Assembly (NCBI RefSeq): GCF_020905335.1
Contig: NZ_JAJJMN010000002.1
Span: forward strand, 806,001-870,000
Origin: Flavobacterium lipolyticum
GTDB taxonomy: Bacteria > Bacteroidota > Bacteroidia > Flavobacteriales > Flavobacteriaceae
Direction: 5' to 3'
Length of the DNA stretch: 64,000 nucleotides
Shown here piece by piece: positions 35,899 to 43,966 of the stretch (position 1 is its first letter; the number at the start of each line of letters is the position of its first letter). The position numbers and the translations under genes were made by a program. The notes beneath the pieces are model-generated. The model had not been told where the DNA came from. It saw nothing but the letters and a program-made list of their open reading frames with translations, and did not search any database.

Positions 35899-35906
35899 TA
35901 AATTTG
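35899..35906 (+). promoter_or_regulatory. -7 element before the OmpA-like gene
   Basis: TAAATTTG, 23 bases before the ATG at 35930; no good TTG at the expected -33 distance. Confidence 0.45.
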
Positions 35907-35929
35907 ATAGAATCTTAACTTCATCACCT

Positions 35930-36841
35930 ATGTCTAAAAAAGCACTTTATCTGTTAGGCATTGTAATAACCATTATTTTAGGTACCTTTTTGTATTTGAA
36001 ATTTTGCTGCAATTGCACTATGAAAACACCTGCAATTGATACCGGAAAAGTATCAAAAGTAGTGGCTCCGGACGAAACTATTGTCCCTTTTATTCTAAAT
36101 GGTTCCGGAATTGATTATCACACCAATGATAATATCAAGTTCCTTAAAAACAGTTCTACAGCACTTTTGCCTGTGGGTGATTCGGTATCGATTGGAGTTC
36201 AAAACCTTAAAACATTCCTGATCGCTAATCCAAAGCAAAAAATTACCCTAACAGGTTATGCTACTTCAGATGAAACCAATACGACCACTTTTGAAAATCT
36301 AGGCCTCGCACGGGCTAATGACATTAAAAAATATTTTGTGTCGCAAGGTTTACCTGATGCGCAGTTAAACACAAAAGGTGAAGTGATTGATAAATGGCAA
36401 ACGAAAAAAGATACACTTTTTGGACCTGTCAAATATGCTTTTGAAGCTCCGGAAGCCGCTCCGGCTGTAACCGATGAATGGATTATTCTGAAAGAGAAAA
36501 TCAATGGTGATCCACTTATTTTACATTTCAGTACCAATAAATCCAGTGATAAGTTAACTCCTGCAGAAAAAGAAAAAGTTGCCGATCTAGTGAAATATAT
36601 GGAACATGTGAAAGAAGCGGTAATTGTGGCTGTTGGGCATAGTGATAATGTTGGAAACCGTGATTCTAATGTGGCTCTTGGTCAAAAACGAGCTGAGTTT
36701 ACTAAAAATTATTTGTCGAAAAATGGTGTTGACGGAAATCGGATAACAGCAGAATCAAAAGGTCCTGACGAGCCTATTGGTGAGAACACCACTGCCGAAG
36801 GTAGGGCAAACAACAGAAGAACAGTAATAACAATTAAATAA
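35930..36841 (+). CDS. membrane-anchored protein with two OmpA-like domains
   Basis: A 303-residue protein with a single N-terminal hydrophobic segment (residues ~5-25, followed by FCCNCTMKT) and two OmpA-type peptidoglycan-binding modules. The first is around residues 65-140 (LTGYATSDETN..LGLARANDIKKYF) and the second around 195-300 (VAVGHSDNVGNRDSN..LGQKRAEFTKNYL..NNRRTVI). It probably tethers the envelope to the cell wall. The Cys-rich stretch after the helix could be a lipid or metal site, but no classic lipobox is clear. A small HhH-domain gene follows after 19 bp. Confidence 0.82.
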   Translation: MSKKALYLLGIVITIILGTFLYLKFCCNCTMKTPAIDTGKVSKVVAPDETIVPFILNGSGIDYHTNDNIKFLKNSSTALLPVGDSVSIGVQNLKTFLIANPKQKITLTGYATSDETNTTTFENLGLARANDIKKYFVSQGLPDAQLNTKGEVIDKWQTKKDTLFGPVKYAFEAPEAAPAVTDEWIILKEKINGDPLILHFSTNKSSDKLTPAEKEKVADLVKYMEHVKEAVIVAVGHSDNVGNRDSNVALGQKRAEFTKNYLSKNGVDGNRITAESKGPDEPIGENTTAEGRANNRRTVITIK

Positions 36842-36860
36842 TCAATCAAAATATACGATC

Positions 36861-37412
36861 ATGAATATACCTTGTATCTTAATACCGGCTCTAGTGGGAT
36901 TAATCTGTGGAATATTAGGTTACTTACTGGGAAAAATGAATTCTAAAGGTGACGATTCACTTGCTTTGTCACTACAGGCCGATTTGGATGCCTGCAAAGC
37001 CAATACACGAAACCTGAATGCTAAAATTTCTTCTCTGGAAGCTGAATTGGCCGCAAAAGCTAAAGTTAATAACGCTCCACAATCTTTCGCAGCAACAGCG
37101 ATACCTGCAATACCTTTTGACAGTGCATTAGCAGCGACCGCTTACGGCAAAAAAATTAAAGAAAATGATTTAAAAATAGTCGAAGGTATCGGGCCAAAAA
37201 TTGAAGCGTTATTTAACGCTGCTGGAATTAAAACATGGCACGAACTGTCAGAAGCTTCAATCGAAAAATTACAATCCATTCTGGATGGCGGAGGTGAAAA
37301 TTATGCTATTCACAATCCAAACACCTGGGCCAGACAGGCATTACTCGCTTACCAGAGCAAATGGCAGGAATTAAAAGACTGGCAGGACAGTCTAAAAGGC
37401 GGAAAAGAATAA
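36861..37412 (+). CDS. membrane-anchored helix-hairpin-helix-like protein
   Basis: A 183-residue protein. Residues ~1-25 are a hydrophobic anchor with Gly zipper-like spacing (GLICGILGYLLGKMN), then a coiled-coil stretch (~30-70), and a C-terminal helix-hairpin-helix-type domain beginning LKIVEGIGPKIEALFNAAGI near residue 108. Such domains bind nucleic acid or mediate protein contacts. It is 19 bp after the OmpA-like gene, an envelope pair. The function is unknown. Confidence 0.7.
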   Translation: MNIPCILIPALVGLICGILGYLLGKMNSKGDDSLALSLQADLDACKANTRNLNAKISSLEAELAAKAKVNNAPQSFAATAIPAIPFDSALAATAYGKKIKENDLKIVEGIGPKIEALFNAAGIKTWHELSEASIEKLQSILDGGGENYAIHNPNTWARQALLAYQSKWQELKDWQDSLKGGKE

Positions 37413-37433
37413 AACCGAAATCAATATAACCCT

Positions 37434-37461
37434 AAAAACTGGCTTTAAGCCAGTTTTTTTT
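37434..37461. terminator. bidirectional terminator between HhH-like gene and menC
   Basis: Hairpin from AAAACTGGC and GCCAGTTTT with a T-run on the plus strand and A-run on the other side; it overlaps the menC stop codon region. Confidence 0.75.
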
Positions 37462-38506
37462 ATAAGCTGCTGAGAAAATCGAAATCCCAGTCTTTTGTTT
37501 TACTGTACCATAACTGCCCCCCCACAACTTCAAGCGGACAATCAAAATTATTCGTGTAAAGTGCTCCGGTTCCAAGACCCTGAGGCATTTTTGAGTTTTG
37601 CAAAAATGTCCATTGTGCGATCGCATTAAGACCTATGTTACTTTCCAATGCTGAAGTAATCCACCATCCTATTTGATATTTATCGGCCAAATCTATCCAT
37701 TCTTTTGTGCCTTTGAAGCCACCAACAAAACTAGGTTTTAGAATAATGTATTGTGGTTGTATTTTTTGCAGTAAAGCCTCCTTTTCTTCCAATGAAAAAA
37801 TACCAATCAATTCTTCATCGAGAGCAATCGGAAACGGTGTGGTTTTACACAAATCGGCCATTGCGGCAATGTTTCCTTTCTTTATAGGCTGTTCAATGCT
37901 ATGCAACTGATATTTATTCAATTGATTCAATTTACCTAATGCTTCATTTAAAGCAAAAGCGCCATTAGCATCCACCCTGATTTCAATTTGCTCTGCTGAA
38001 AAATGACTGCGAATAAAAGCCAATAACTCCAATTCCTTTTCGAAATTGATCGCTCCTATTTTCAATTTTATACAATTAAAACCGGTGGCTAATTTCTCTT
38101 CGATTTGTTCTTTCATAAAGGAAGATTCCCCCATCCAAACCAGACCATTTATCACAATTGACTCTACATTACTGGTAAAATCGGACGGAAACAAAACAAA
38201 AGGATCTTCACTTTTAAAGGATAAAAATGCCATTTCAACACCAAATTGTATCGATGGAAATTCTAACAAAGCATCCCAAAGCGCCTTTTCTCCTAAATGA
38301 ATATTATCACACGTCCACTGCAGTTTTTCTTCATAATCTTCGCGATCATCCGCACTCAAACCACGAAGTATTCCACACTCTCCTATTCCTTTTTTACCGT
38401 TCTCTTCCAGAACAATAAACCAGGTTTCCTTCTCGGTCATAACCCCTCTTGAAGTCCCGGAAGGCCTTTTAAAATCAAGCATGTATTTATGGAAGGTTGC
38501 TTTCAT
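37460..38506 (-). CDS. menC: o-succinylbenzoate synthase (enolase superfamily)
   Basis: A 348-residue muconate-lactonising-type enzyme that dehydrates SHCHC to o-succinylbenzoate in menaquinone synthesis. Seen: KLKIG with the catalytic Lys, metal ligands in VDANGA, SIEQP and ALDEEL, and the second Lys in ILKPS. The order and spacing match the family. menA and menB lie 2.5-4 kb away on the same strand and menD at 58412, which supports this over a dipeptide epimerase. Confidence 0.88.
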   Translation of the reverse strand: MKATFHKYMLDFKRPSGTSRGVMTEKETWFIVLEENGKKGIGECGILRGLSADDREDYEEKLQWTCDNIHLGEKALWDALLEFPSIQFGVEMAFLSFKSEDPFVLFPSDFTSNVESIVINGLVWMGESSFMKEQIEEKLATGFNCIKLKIGAINFEKELELLAFIRSHFSAEQIEIRVDANGAFALNEALGKLNQLNKYQLHSIEQPIKKGNIAAMADLCKTTPFPIALDEELIGIFSLEEKEALLQKIQPQYIILKPSFVGGFKGTKEWIDLADKYQIGWWITSALESNIGLNAIAQWTFLQNSKMPQGLGTGALYTNNFDCPLEVVGGQLWYSKTKDWDFDFLSSL

Positions 38507-38527
38507 ATAATAAATAGATGGTAAAAA

Positions 38528-38572
38528 AATAAGCCTGAATAAGTAGGTGTCATACCATTAAACAGGCTTATT
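38528..38572 (-). terminator. terminator of the TPR-like protein gene
   Basis: AATAAGCCTG pairs with CAGGCTTATT; on the minus strand a T-run follows. It begins 19 bp after the stop at 38591. Confidence 0.75.
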
Positions 38573-38590
38573 ATTGGTTTTATGTTTTTT

Positions 38591-39793
38591 TTAATTGTAC
38601 AGTTTCAATATTTTTTCAAAATCTTTTGAGGGTAATCCTGCTTTTTGAAAAATTACGAAATCCTGTTTTGTTTTCTCTATCCAGCTTAAACTGTCTGTTA
38701 CGTTTTGCGACTGGTATTTTTTATAAATGGCTTTCGCTTCGCTATAATCATCACTAATCAGATAAACGTGCGCCAGATTTAATTTGACAAGCAACTCCGT
38801 ATCGTCCAACTTTTCACCTTCTTTCAGAAATTTAATGGCTTTAGCGTATTGTTTGGTCAAAATATAGCAATATCCTATCGAACTGTAATCCAAAGCCGTT
38901 GCTTTTCCGTCGTTAATAATAGTATTCAGTTTCGGAATTGCTTCGTTGTATTTATGAAGTCTGACTAAAGCAGCCACTTGTGTTCTTAGGTCGTTATAAA
39001 CATTTTTAGAAATATCAGCATCTTTATAACAGCTATTTCCAAAATCCTTATAAACTTTACTCTTTTCAATTGGCAGTAACTTTTGAAACTCCGTATAACG
39101 ATATTGTTTCATGATTTTATCGAGTATGCAAACACAAAAATCATCAGAATTCGCCATTTTCTGAGCCATTGTGGAGGTTTTACAAAGGCTTATAATTTCA
39201 TTTTTATTGTCCTGATTCCATCCACGATTTAATTTTGTGTCTACCCACGGCACCACTTCCAAAACTATTTTTTGATTTAAAAGCCAGTTTTTGCTGTGAA
39301 AACCAAACCAAAGTGTATTTACATTCTGACCCAGACAGGACGATTTATCCAGCGATAATCGTTTAGCGTCTTTGCTTAAGGGATCTTTCTGATCGTAACA
39401 GGCTTTATCCGTTTTACCATCAGTGATATACTTTTTTGCTGTTTCGTTGGAGGTAAACAGAGCATACGTACAGGTATCATCTCCTGAAATTTTAGACATC
39501 AGAAAAACTGCTCCGGCCGATCCCTGACTGATTCCGGTTGGATCCGGAATTGATTTTAGAACGGAGACCAGACTGTTTGCCATTTCCTGATTTTCATCCA
39601 GAAGTGTGATTCGGTATACAATTTCTGTTGTTCCTACGGGTAAATCTTCTGTTTTAAGCATAATTCGGTCACGGGCAGAAACTATAATTTCTTTTGTAGT
39701 AGCACGTTCTTTATCCCAATAACCGTCTTTTTGCGCAAAAATGCTGCACGAAGTTGTAATTAAAAGAAACAGGGCAATTTTTTTTAAAATCAT
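38591..39793 (-). CDS. secreted TPR-containing protein of unknown function
   Basis: A 400-residue protein with a signal peptide (..SCSIFAQ, ~20 residues). Residues ~265-400 contain tetratricopeptide-like repeats (ALDYSSIGYCYILTKQYAKA and LNLAHVYLISDDYSEA). The N-terminal half is a beta-rich domain with several cysteines that matches nothing I recognise. It probably serves as a periplasmic or surface scaffold. It lies between menC and the DUF2199 gene, separated by short gaps. Confidence 0.75.
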   Translation of the reverse strand: MILKKIALFLLITTSCSIFAQKDGYWDKERATTKEIIVSARDRIMLKTEDLPVGTTEIVYRITLLDENQEMANSLVSVLKSIPDPTGISQGSAGAVFLMSKISGDDTCTYALFTSNETAKKYITDGKTDKACYDQKDPLSKDAKRLSLDKSSCLGQNVNTLWFGFHSKNWLLNQKIVLEVVPWVDTKLNRGWNQDNKNEIISLCKTSTMAQKMANSDDFCVCILDKIMKQYRYTEFQKLLPIEKSKVYKDFGNSCYKDADISKNVYNDLRTQVAALVRLHKYNEAIPKLNTIINDGKATALDYSSIGYCYILTKQYAKAIKFLKEGEKLDDTELLVKLNLAHVYLISDDYSEAKAIYKKYQSQNVTDSLSWIEKTKQDFVIFQKAGLPSKDFEKILKLYN

Positions 39794-39827
39794 TGTAGAA
39801 AATTTATTTTAAGATCACTTACAAAAT

Positions 39828-40343
39828 TCAGACCTTATTATTTAATATTCTGTAAATTCTTTTCTCCGCTTCAGCTTTTGTAATACCGTTATAAAAATCT
39901 TTCACAAAAGGATGATCGAAATCCTGGTGTGGAAAAATCTCAGGTCTTTCATTACCAGGTTTAGTCACTACTGTTGTCGGAATACTGTTCGAAAATTCGT
40001 AATCCGGAATGTAATTGGAAAGCCATCCGAAATACTGCGCCTCGTGATTTTCATCTTCGCCATTTTCCAGATAGTCTTCAAAACTTTTTTCACTAAGTGA
40101 AACCCAGAAGCCATACTCTAAATCTTCGCAATGATCGTTCACTTGCTGAACCAAAACCACTCTTATAAAGCGATTGATATGATCTTCATGTTTAATGACA
40201 CAAAAATCCTGGTCAATAACTGCAATTTCTTCTTTTTCCTGTTCCGAAAGCTTGTTGTAAGCAGAAGGTGAACTGTAAGCAATTGCAGGCCAGCTTTCAT
40301 GCTCTTCGCCACAGCATTCACAAATAAATTTAATATCTGACAT
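39828..40343 (-). CDS. DUF2199-like protein
   Basis: A 171-residue soluble protein with a zinc-ribbon-like start (FICECCGEEHESWPAIAY, CxCC-type) and the acidic patterns of the DUF2199 family. I start at MSDIKF rather than nine codons earlier, which would add an unconserved tail. Its start lies inside or next to the stop of the metallo-beta-lactamase-like gene (40348), so the two are co-transcribed. The role is unknown. Confidence 0.75.
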   Translation of the reverse strand: MSDIKFICECCGEEHESWPAIAYSSPSAYNKLSEQEKEEIAVIDQDFCVIKHEDHINRFIRVVLVQQVNDHCEDLEYGFWVSLSEKSFEDYLENGEDENHEAQYFGWLSNYIPDYEFSNSIPTTVVTKPGNERPEIFPHQDFDHPFVKDFYNGITKAEAEKRIYRILNNKV

Positions 40344-40347
40344 TTTA

Positions 40348-41025
40348 TTACAGTTCAATTGACTCGCCAATTTCCAAAAGCATCAGATCTTTTCCTTTAT
40401 CGAAGAACTTGCGAATAGCGTCTTCATGATCTATTTTAATGTAACCAAAAGTATCAAAATGATATCCAAGGATCTTATCGCATTCTACAAAATCTGAGGC
40501 TATGATGGCATCTTCAACATCCATTGTAAAATTATTACCGATTGGAAGAATGGCCAGATCCAATTTGGTTCTCATTGGAATCAGTTTCATATCCATAGTC
40601 AGTGCAGTATCGCCGGCAATGTAAATGTTTTTATGTTCGCCTTCGATTACAAACCCACCCGGATTTCCACCATAACTTCCATCAGGGAAAGAGCTTGAAT
40701 GAATCGCATTGACATATTTCACTTTTCCAAAATCAAATTGCCAGCTTCCACCGTGATTCATCGGGTGTGAACTGAAACCTAATTTAGCATAATAACCTGC
40801 AATTTCAGCATTTGAAACGATCGCTGCTTTGGTACGATTGGCAATAGCTTCAACATCCAGAATATGATCACCATGCGCATGAGTAAGTAAAATATAATCT
40901 GCTTCTAAGCTGTTGATATCAACTCCTGCTGCTTGTGGATTTCCTGTAATAAAAGGATCTACAATAATTTGTTTTCCACCCACTTCAATACCTAAAGACG
41001 CATGTCCGTAAAATGTTATTTTCAT
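40348..41025 (-). CDS. metal-dependent hydrolase, metallo-beta-lactamase fold (UPF0173-like)
   Basis: A 225-residue cytosolic protein with the zinc-binding THAHGDH near residue 50, a later His in PMNHGGS, and GDTALTMDM. This is the small MBL-fold family often annotated UPF0173. The substrate is unknown; a lactonase-like or phosphodiesterase-like activity is possible. It is 30 bp from menA and overlaps the DUF2199 gene region, so it is in an operon with the men genes. Confidence 0.88.
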   Translation of the reverse strand: MKITFYGHASLGIEVGGKQIIVDPFITGNPQAAGVDINSLEADYILLTHAHGDHILDVEAIANRTKAAIVSNAEIAGYYAKLGFSSHPMNHGGSWQFDFGKVKYVNAIHSSSFPDGSYGGNPGGFVIEGEHKNIYIAGDTALTMDMKLIPMRTKLDLAILPIGNNFTMDVEDAIIASDFVECDKILGYHFDTFGYIKIDHEDAIRKFFDKGKDLMLLEIGESIEL

Positions 41026-41055
41026 TTTAATTCATTTTTAAAATTGAACTTTGTT

Positions 41056-42018
41056 TTATCTTCCCCCTAAAAAGAGGTTTACAATAATGTCTGAAATCAA
41101 TGAAATCATACATACCGTCAGTAATATTGAAAGTAAAAAGGTGCTTAGTGCCAGTTTCTTCAATTCGGGATCTAACAACTTTGGATTTTGGTTTTTATAA
41201 ACGGTAATTAAATGCTTAGTTAAAGGAACAAAAGCCAATAAAAACAAATACTGATCGAAGTTATAATCACTCAAAAAGGCAAAAGTAACCACTAAAAGCA
41301 TAGCCGTAATAATCAAAGTGAAATGATAAATTTTAGCTTTTGCACCACCAATCTGAACTACAATCGTATTTTTTCCTGATTTGCGATCTGATTCTTCATC
41401 ACGCATATTGTTCAGGTTTAAAACTCCAACACTTAATAAACCGATTGAAATGGCCGGTAAGATCAAAAGCGGATCGACTTCTTTTGAATACAAAAAGTTT
41501 ACTCCCAATGTACTAACCAATCCAAAGAAAATAAAAACGAACAAATCTCCAAATCCTCTGTATCCGTAAGCTGAATTTCCAACGGTATAACGAATTGCCG
41601 AAACAATTGCTGCTATTCCAAGCAATAAGAAAAAGATGGAATATCCAAAATTACTTTCTCCAAAAGCAAAATAGATCAATACAATTGCAGACAACAAGGT
41701 CAGAAATGAAGTAATTATAATGGCTTTTTTCATGGCCTGAGGTGTAATAACACCACTCTGAATAGCTCTTTGTGGTCCAACCCTGTCCGCATTGTCAGTA
41801 CCTTTTACACCATCGCCGTAATCATTTGCAAAATTGGATAAAACCTGCAATCCAAGCGTCGTTAATAGTGCAAAACCAAAAATTTTCCAACTGAATACCT
41901 CTGTTGGTGTATTAATGGTTTCCGTTGGGTTTGATAAGGCATATATACTTCCTACTATGATTCCGGAAACTGATAAAGGCAATGTACGCAAACGAGCGGC
42001 TTCAATCCAATGTTTCAT
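41056..42018 (-). CDS. menA: 1,4-dihydroxy-2-naphthoate polyprenyltransferase
   Basis: A 320-residue inner-membrane prenyltransferase that attaches the isoprenoid tail to DHNA to give demethylmenaquinone. Eight or nine hydrophobic segments are visible. The two Asp-rich motifs are NDYGDGVKGTDN near residue 65 and NNMRDEESDRKSG near residue 205. It is upstream of and close to the MBL-fold gene, and menB lies 187 bp further upstream. Confidence 0.93.
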   Translation of the reverse strand: MKHWIEAARLRTLPLSVSGIIVGSIYALSNPTETINTPTEVFSWKIFGFALLTTLGLQVLSNFANDYGDGVKGTDNADRVGPQRAIQSGVITPQAMKKAIIITSFLTLLSAIVLIYFAFGESNFGYSIFFLLLGIAAIVSAIRYTVGNSAYGYRGFGDLFVFIFFGLVSTLGVNFLYSKEVDPLLILPAISIGLLSVGVLNLNNMRDEESDRKSGKNTIVVQIGGAKAKIYHFTLIITAMLLVVTFAFLSDYNFDQYLFLLAFVPLTKHLITVYKNQNPKLLDPELKKLALSTFLLSILLTVCMISLISDIIVNLFLGGR

Positions 42019-42025
42019 TCTGTTT

Positions 42026-42197
42026 TTATTTTAGATTTTAGATTTTAGACTTTAGACTTTAGATTGTTGCATTCTTAATTTGAATTGCAATACTCTAAAG
42101 TCTATCCTCTAAATTGTATTATATAATTAGGATTTAATCTCAAATTTAGCTCCCAGTTTCAGATTCAAAAATCTAAAATCTGCAATCTAAAATCTCA
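42026..42197. repeat. imperfect inverted repeat built from TTTTAGA heptads
   Basis: At 42026-42066 a run of TTTTAGA/TTTAGAC units, and at 42169-42197 the inverted counterpart (ATCTAAAATCTGCAATCTAAA). An inner pair (ACTTTAGATTG versus CTCTAAAGTCTATC) is also present. It fills the menA-menB gap and can form a long hairpin. Confidence 0.7.
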
Positions 42198-42204
42198 GAT
42201 AGTC

Positions 42205-43038
42205 TTATGGCAACCATTTATTCTCACCGAAGTTTGGCTTTCTTTTCTCTAAAAAGGCATTTCTTCCTTCTTTTGCTTCTTCGGTCATGTACGCTAAACG
42301 TGTTGCTTCTCCGGCAAAAACCTGCTGACCTACCATACCGTCGTCTGTTAAGTTCATTGCAAATTTTAGCATCTTGATAGAAGTTGGAGATTTTTGTAAA
42401 ATTTCCTGTGCCCACTCGTAAGCAGTATCTTCAAGCTCATCATGTGGAATTACAGCATTCACCATCCCCATATCCATAGCTTCCTGAGCAGAATAATTTC
42501 TACCTAAAAAGAAAATTTCACGCGCTTTTTTCTGTCCGACCATTTTAGCCAGATACGCAGATCCGTAGCCACCGTCAAAACTGGTTACATCGGCATCCGT
42601 TTGTTTGAATATGGCATGCTCTTTACTCGCCAAAGTCATGTCACAAACGACATGCAAACTGTGTCCACCGCCAACTGCCCAACCCGGAACAACTGCAATA
42701 ACCACTTTTGGCATAAAACGGATTAAACGCTGCACTTCAAGAATATTTAAGCGATGTTGTCCGTCTTCACCCACATAACCCTGATGCCCACGCGCGTTTT
42801 GATCGCCTCCGCTGCAAAAAGAATATACTCCGTCTTTGGTTGAAGGTCCTTCTGCAGACAGTAAAACCACTCCTATCGAAGTATCTTCCTGCGCATCGTA
42901 AAAAGCCTGGTACAATTCTGAAGTTGTTTTTGGACGAAATGCATTTCTAACGTTTGGTCTGTTAAAAGCAATTCTCGCAACTCCATTACATTTTTTATAA
43001 GTTATATCTTCAAATTCTCTGGCTGTAATCCAATCCAT
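42205..43038 (-). CDS. menB: 1,4-dihydroxy-2-naphthoyl-CoA synthase
   Basis: A 277-residue crotonase-fold enzyme that cyclises o-succinylbenzoyl-CoA. Seen: the oxyanion-hole segment SGGDQNARG with the bulky insert typical of MenB, PGWAVGGGHSLHVVCD, and FDGGYGSAYL near residue 155 with the active Asp. It is the first of the menB-menA-MBL run on this strand. Confidence 0.95.
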   Translation of the reverse strand: MDWITAREFEDITYKKCNGVARIAFNRPNVRNAFRPKTTSELYQAFYDAQEDTSIGVVLLSAEGPSTKDGVYSFCSGGDQNARGHQGYVGEDGQHRLNILEVQRLIRFMPKVVIAVVPGWAVGGGHSLHVVCDMTLASKEHAIFKQTDADVTSFDGGYGSAYLAKMVGQKKAREIFFLGRNYSAQEAMDMGMVNAVIPHDELEDTAYEWAQEILQKSPTSIKMLKFAMNLTDDGMVGQQVFAGEATRLAYMTEEAKEGRNAFLEKRKPNFGENKWLP

Positions 43039-43966
43039 TTCTGTTTGTTTTGTTTTTAATAATTGATAGTGTAAAAATAAAGCATTTTTATATTTTTACC
43101 TACCGCTATTTGTTTTTAGTCGTAACTAAAATCTGTTGTAATGTTAACAATTGGTATAATCTTACAAATAATAATAATTTTAACAGTAGTTTCAAAAAAT
43201 AATATTTAATTTTACAACCTAGAAATCAATGAGATACATTTTATTTCATTGACTAGAAGATTGATTTTCTTTCACTGATTTATTAACCTAAAAAATGATT
43301 TTTTTGAGAAAATTTAAAAATTTTGTCGCTCATTATTTTACGGTTTTTATTCATATGCCGTTGATCAATGAGCAAATGATTTATTCATTTGTTGAAACTT
43401 CAAAAAGGAGATAGTAACACCTAAGGTTAAAAGCTGGAATTGTTTAAGAATTAGTATCAGATTGATTACGAAAAGAGGAAAAATACTAACTAAAACTTTC
43501 TACAAGTTATTTTATCAAACTAAATGGGTCGAGCCGTGAAATTGAGTTTTTGCTTTTAATATGAATTTATAAATTGTTTAAAGACATACTTATTTCAGAA
43601 AATAGTTTCTAAAATTTTTAAAGCTGCTATTTTTTGAATAGATTCGAGTTTATTTTATTTCTGTTTTTTTTTAATTACAATTTTTTTTAAAACTAGAATA
43701 AAAAGGAAAAGGCTACTTGTAATGAGTAGCCTTTTCTGTTATGAAACTACCAAACTAGAGTAGAATCATCGCTCAAATCAAAAGTTGAGAATCTTAGATA
43801 ATAATTAAAAAACTTAACTCTACTTAAAAGTCCTTCCTTATTTTTTTGACTTTACTCATTTTTTTTAGATACAATCTGCAATAATAGAACTCTATCTAAA
43901 AATACGGGAATTGCCAAATATTGTATAAGAAAAAACAAATAAAATATCTCTCCATTGAAAACCTTA
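43039..43966. other. 928 bp AT-rich intergenic region
   Basis: Upstream of menB and downstream of the protease array. Apart from a strong hairpin at 43707-43735, I see no coding sequence of convincing length, tRNA, repeat or promoter consensus. It may hold the menB promoter at its left end. Confidence 0.5.
43707..43735 (-). terminator. hairpin terminator downstream of the protease array
   Basis: AAAAGGCTACT pairs with AGTAGCCTTTT across 7 bases; T-rich on both sides. It is 230 bp beyond the last protease stop, and there is no gene on the plus strand to its left, so the minus strand is the likelier user. Confidence 0.5.

Noticed and set aside
43295-43414. A 39-codon plus-strand frame in the 928 bp gap
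   Set aside because: No promoter, signal pattern or terminator fits it, and such lengths occur by chance in AT-rich DNA.
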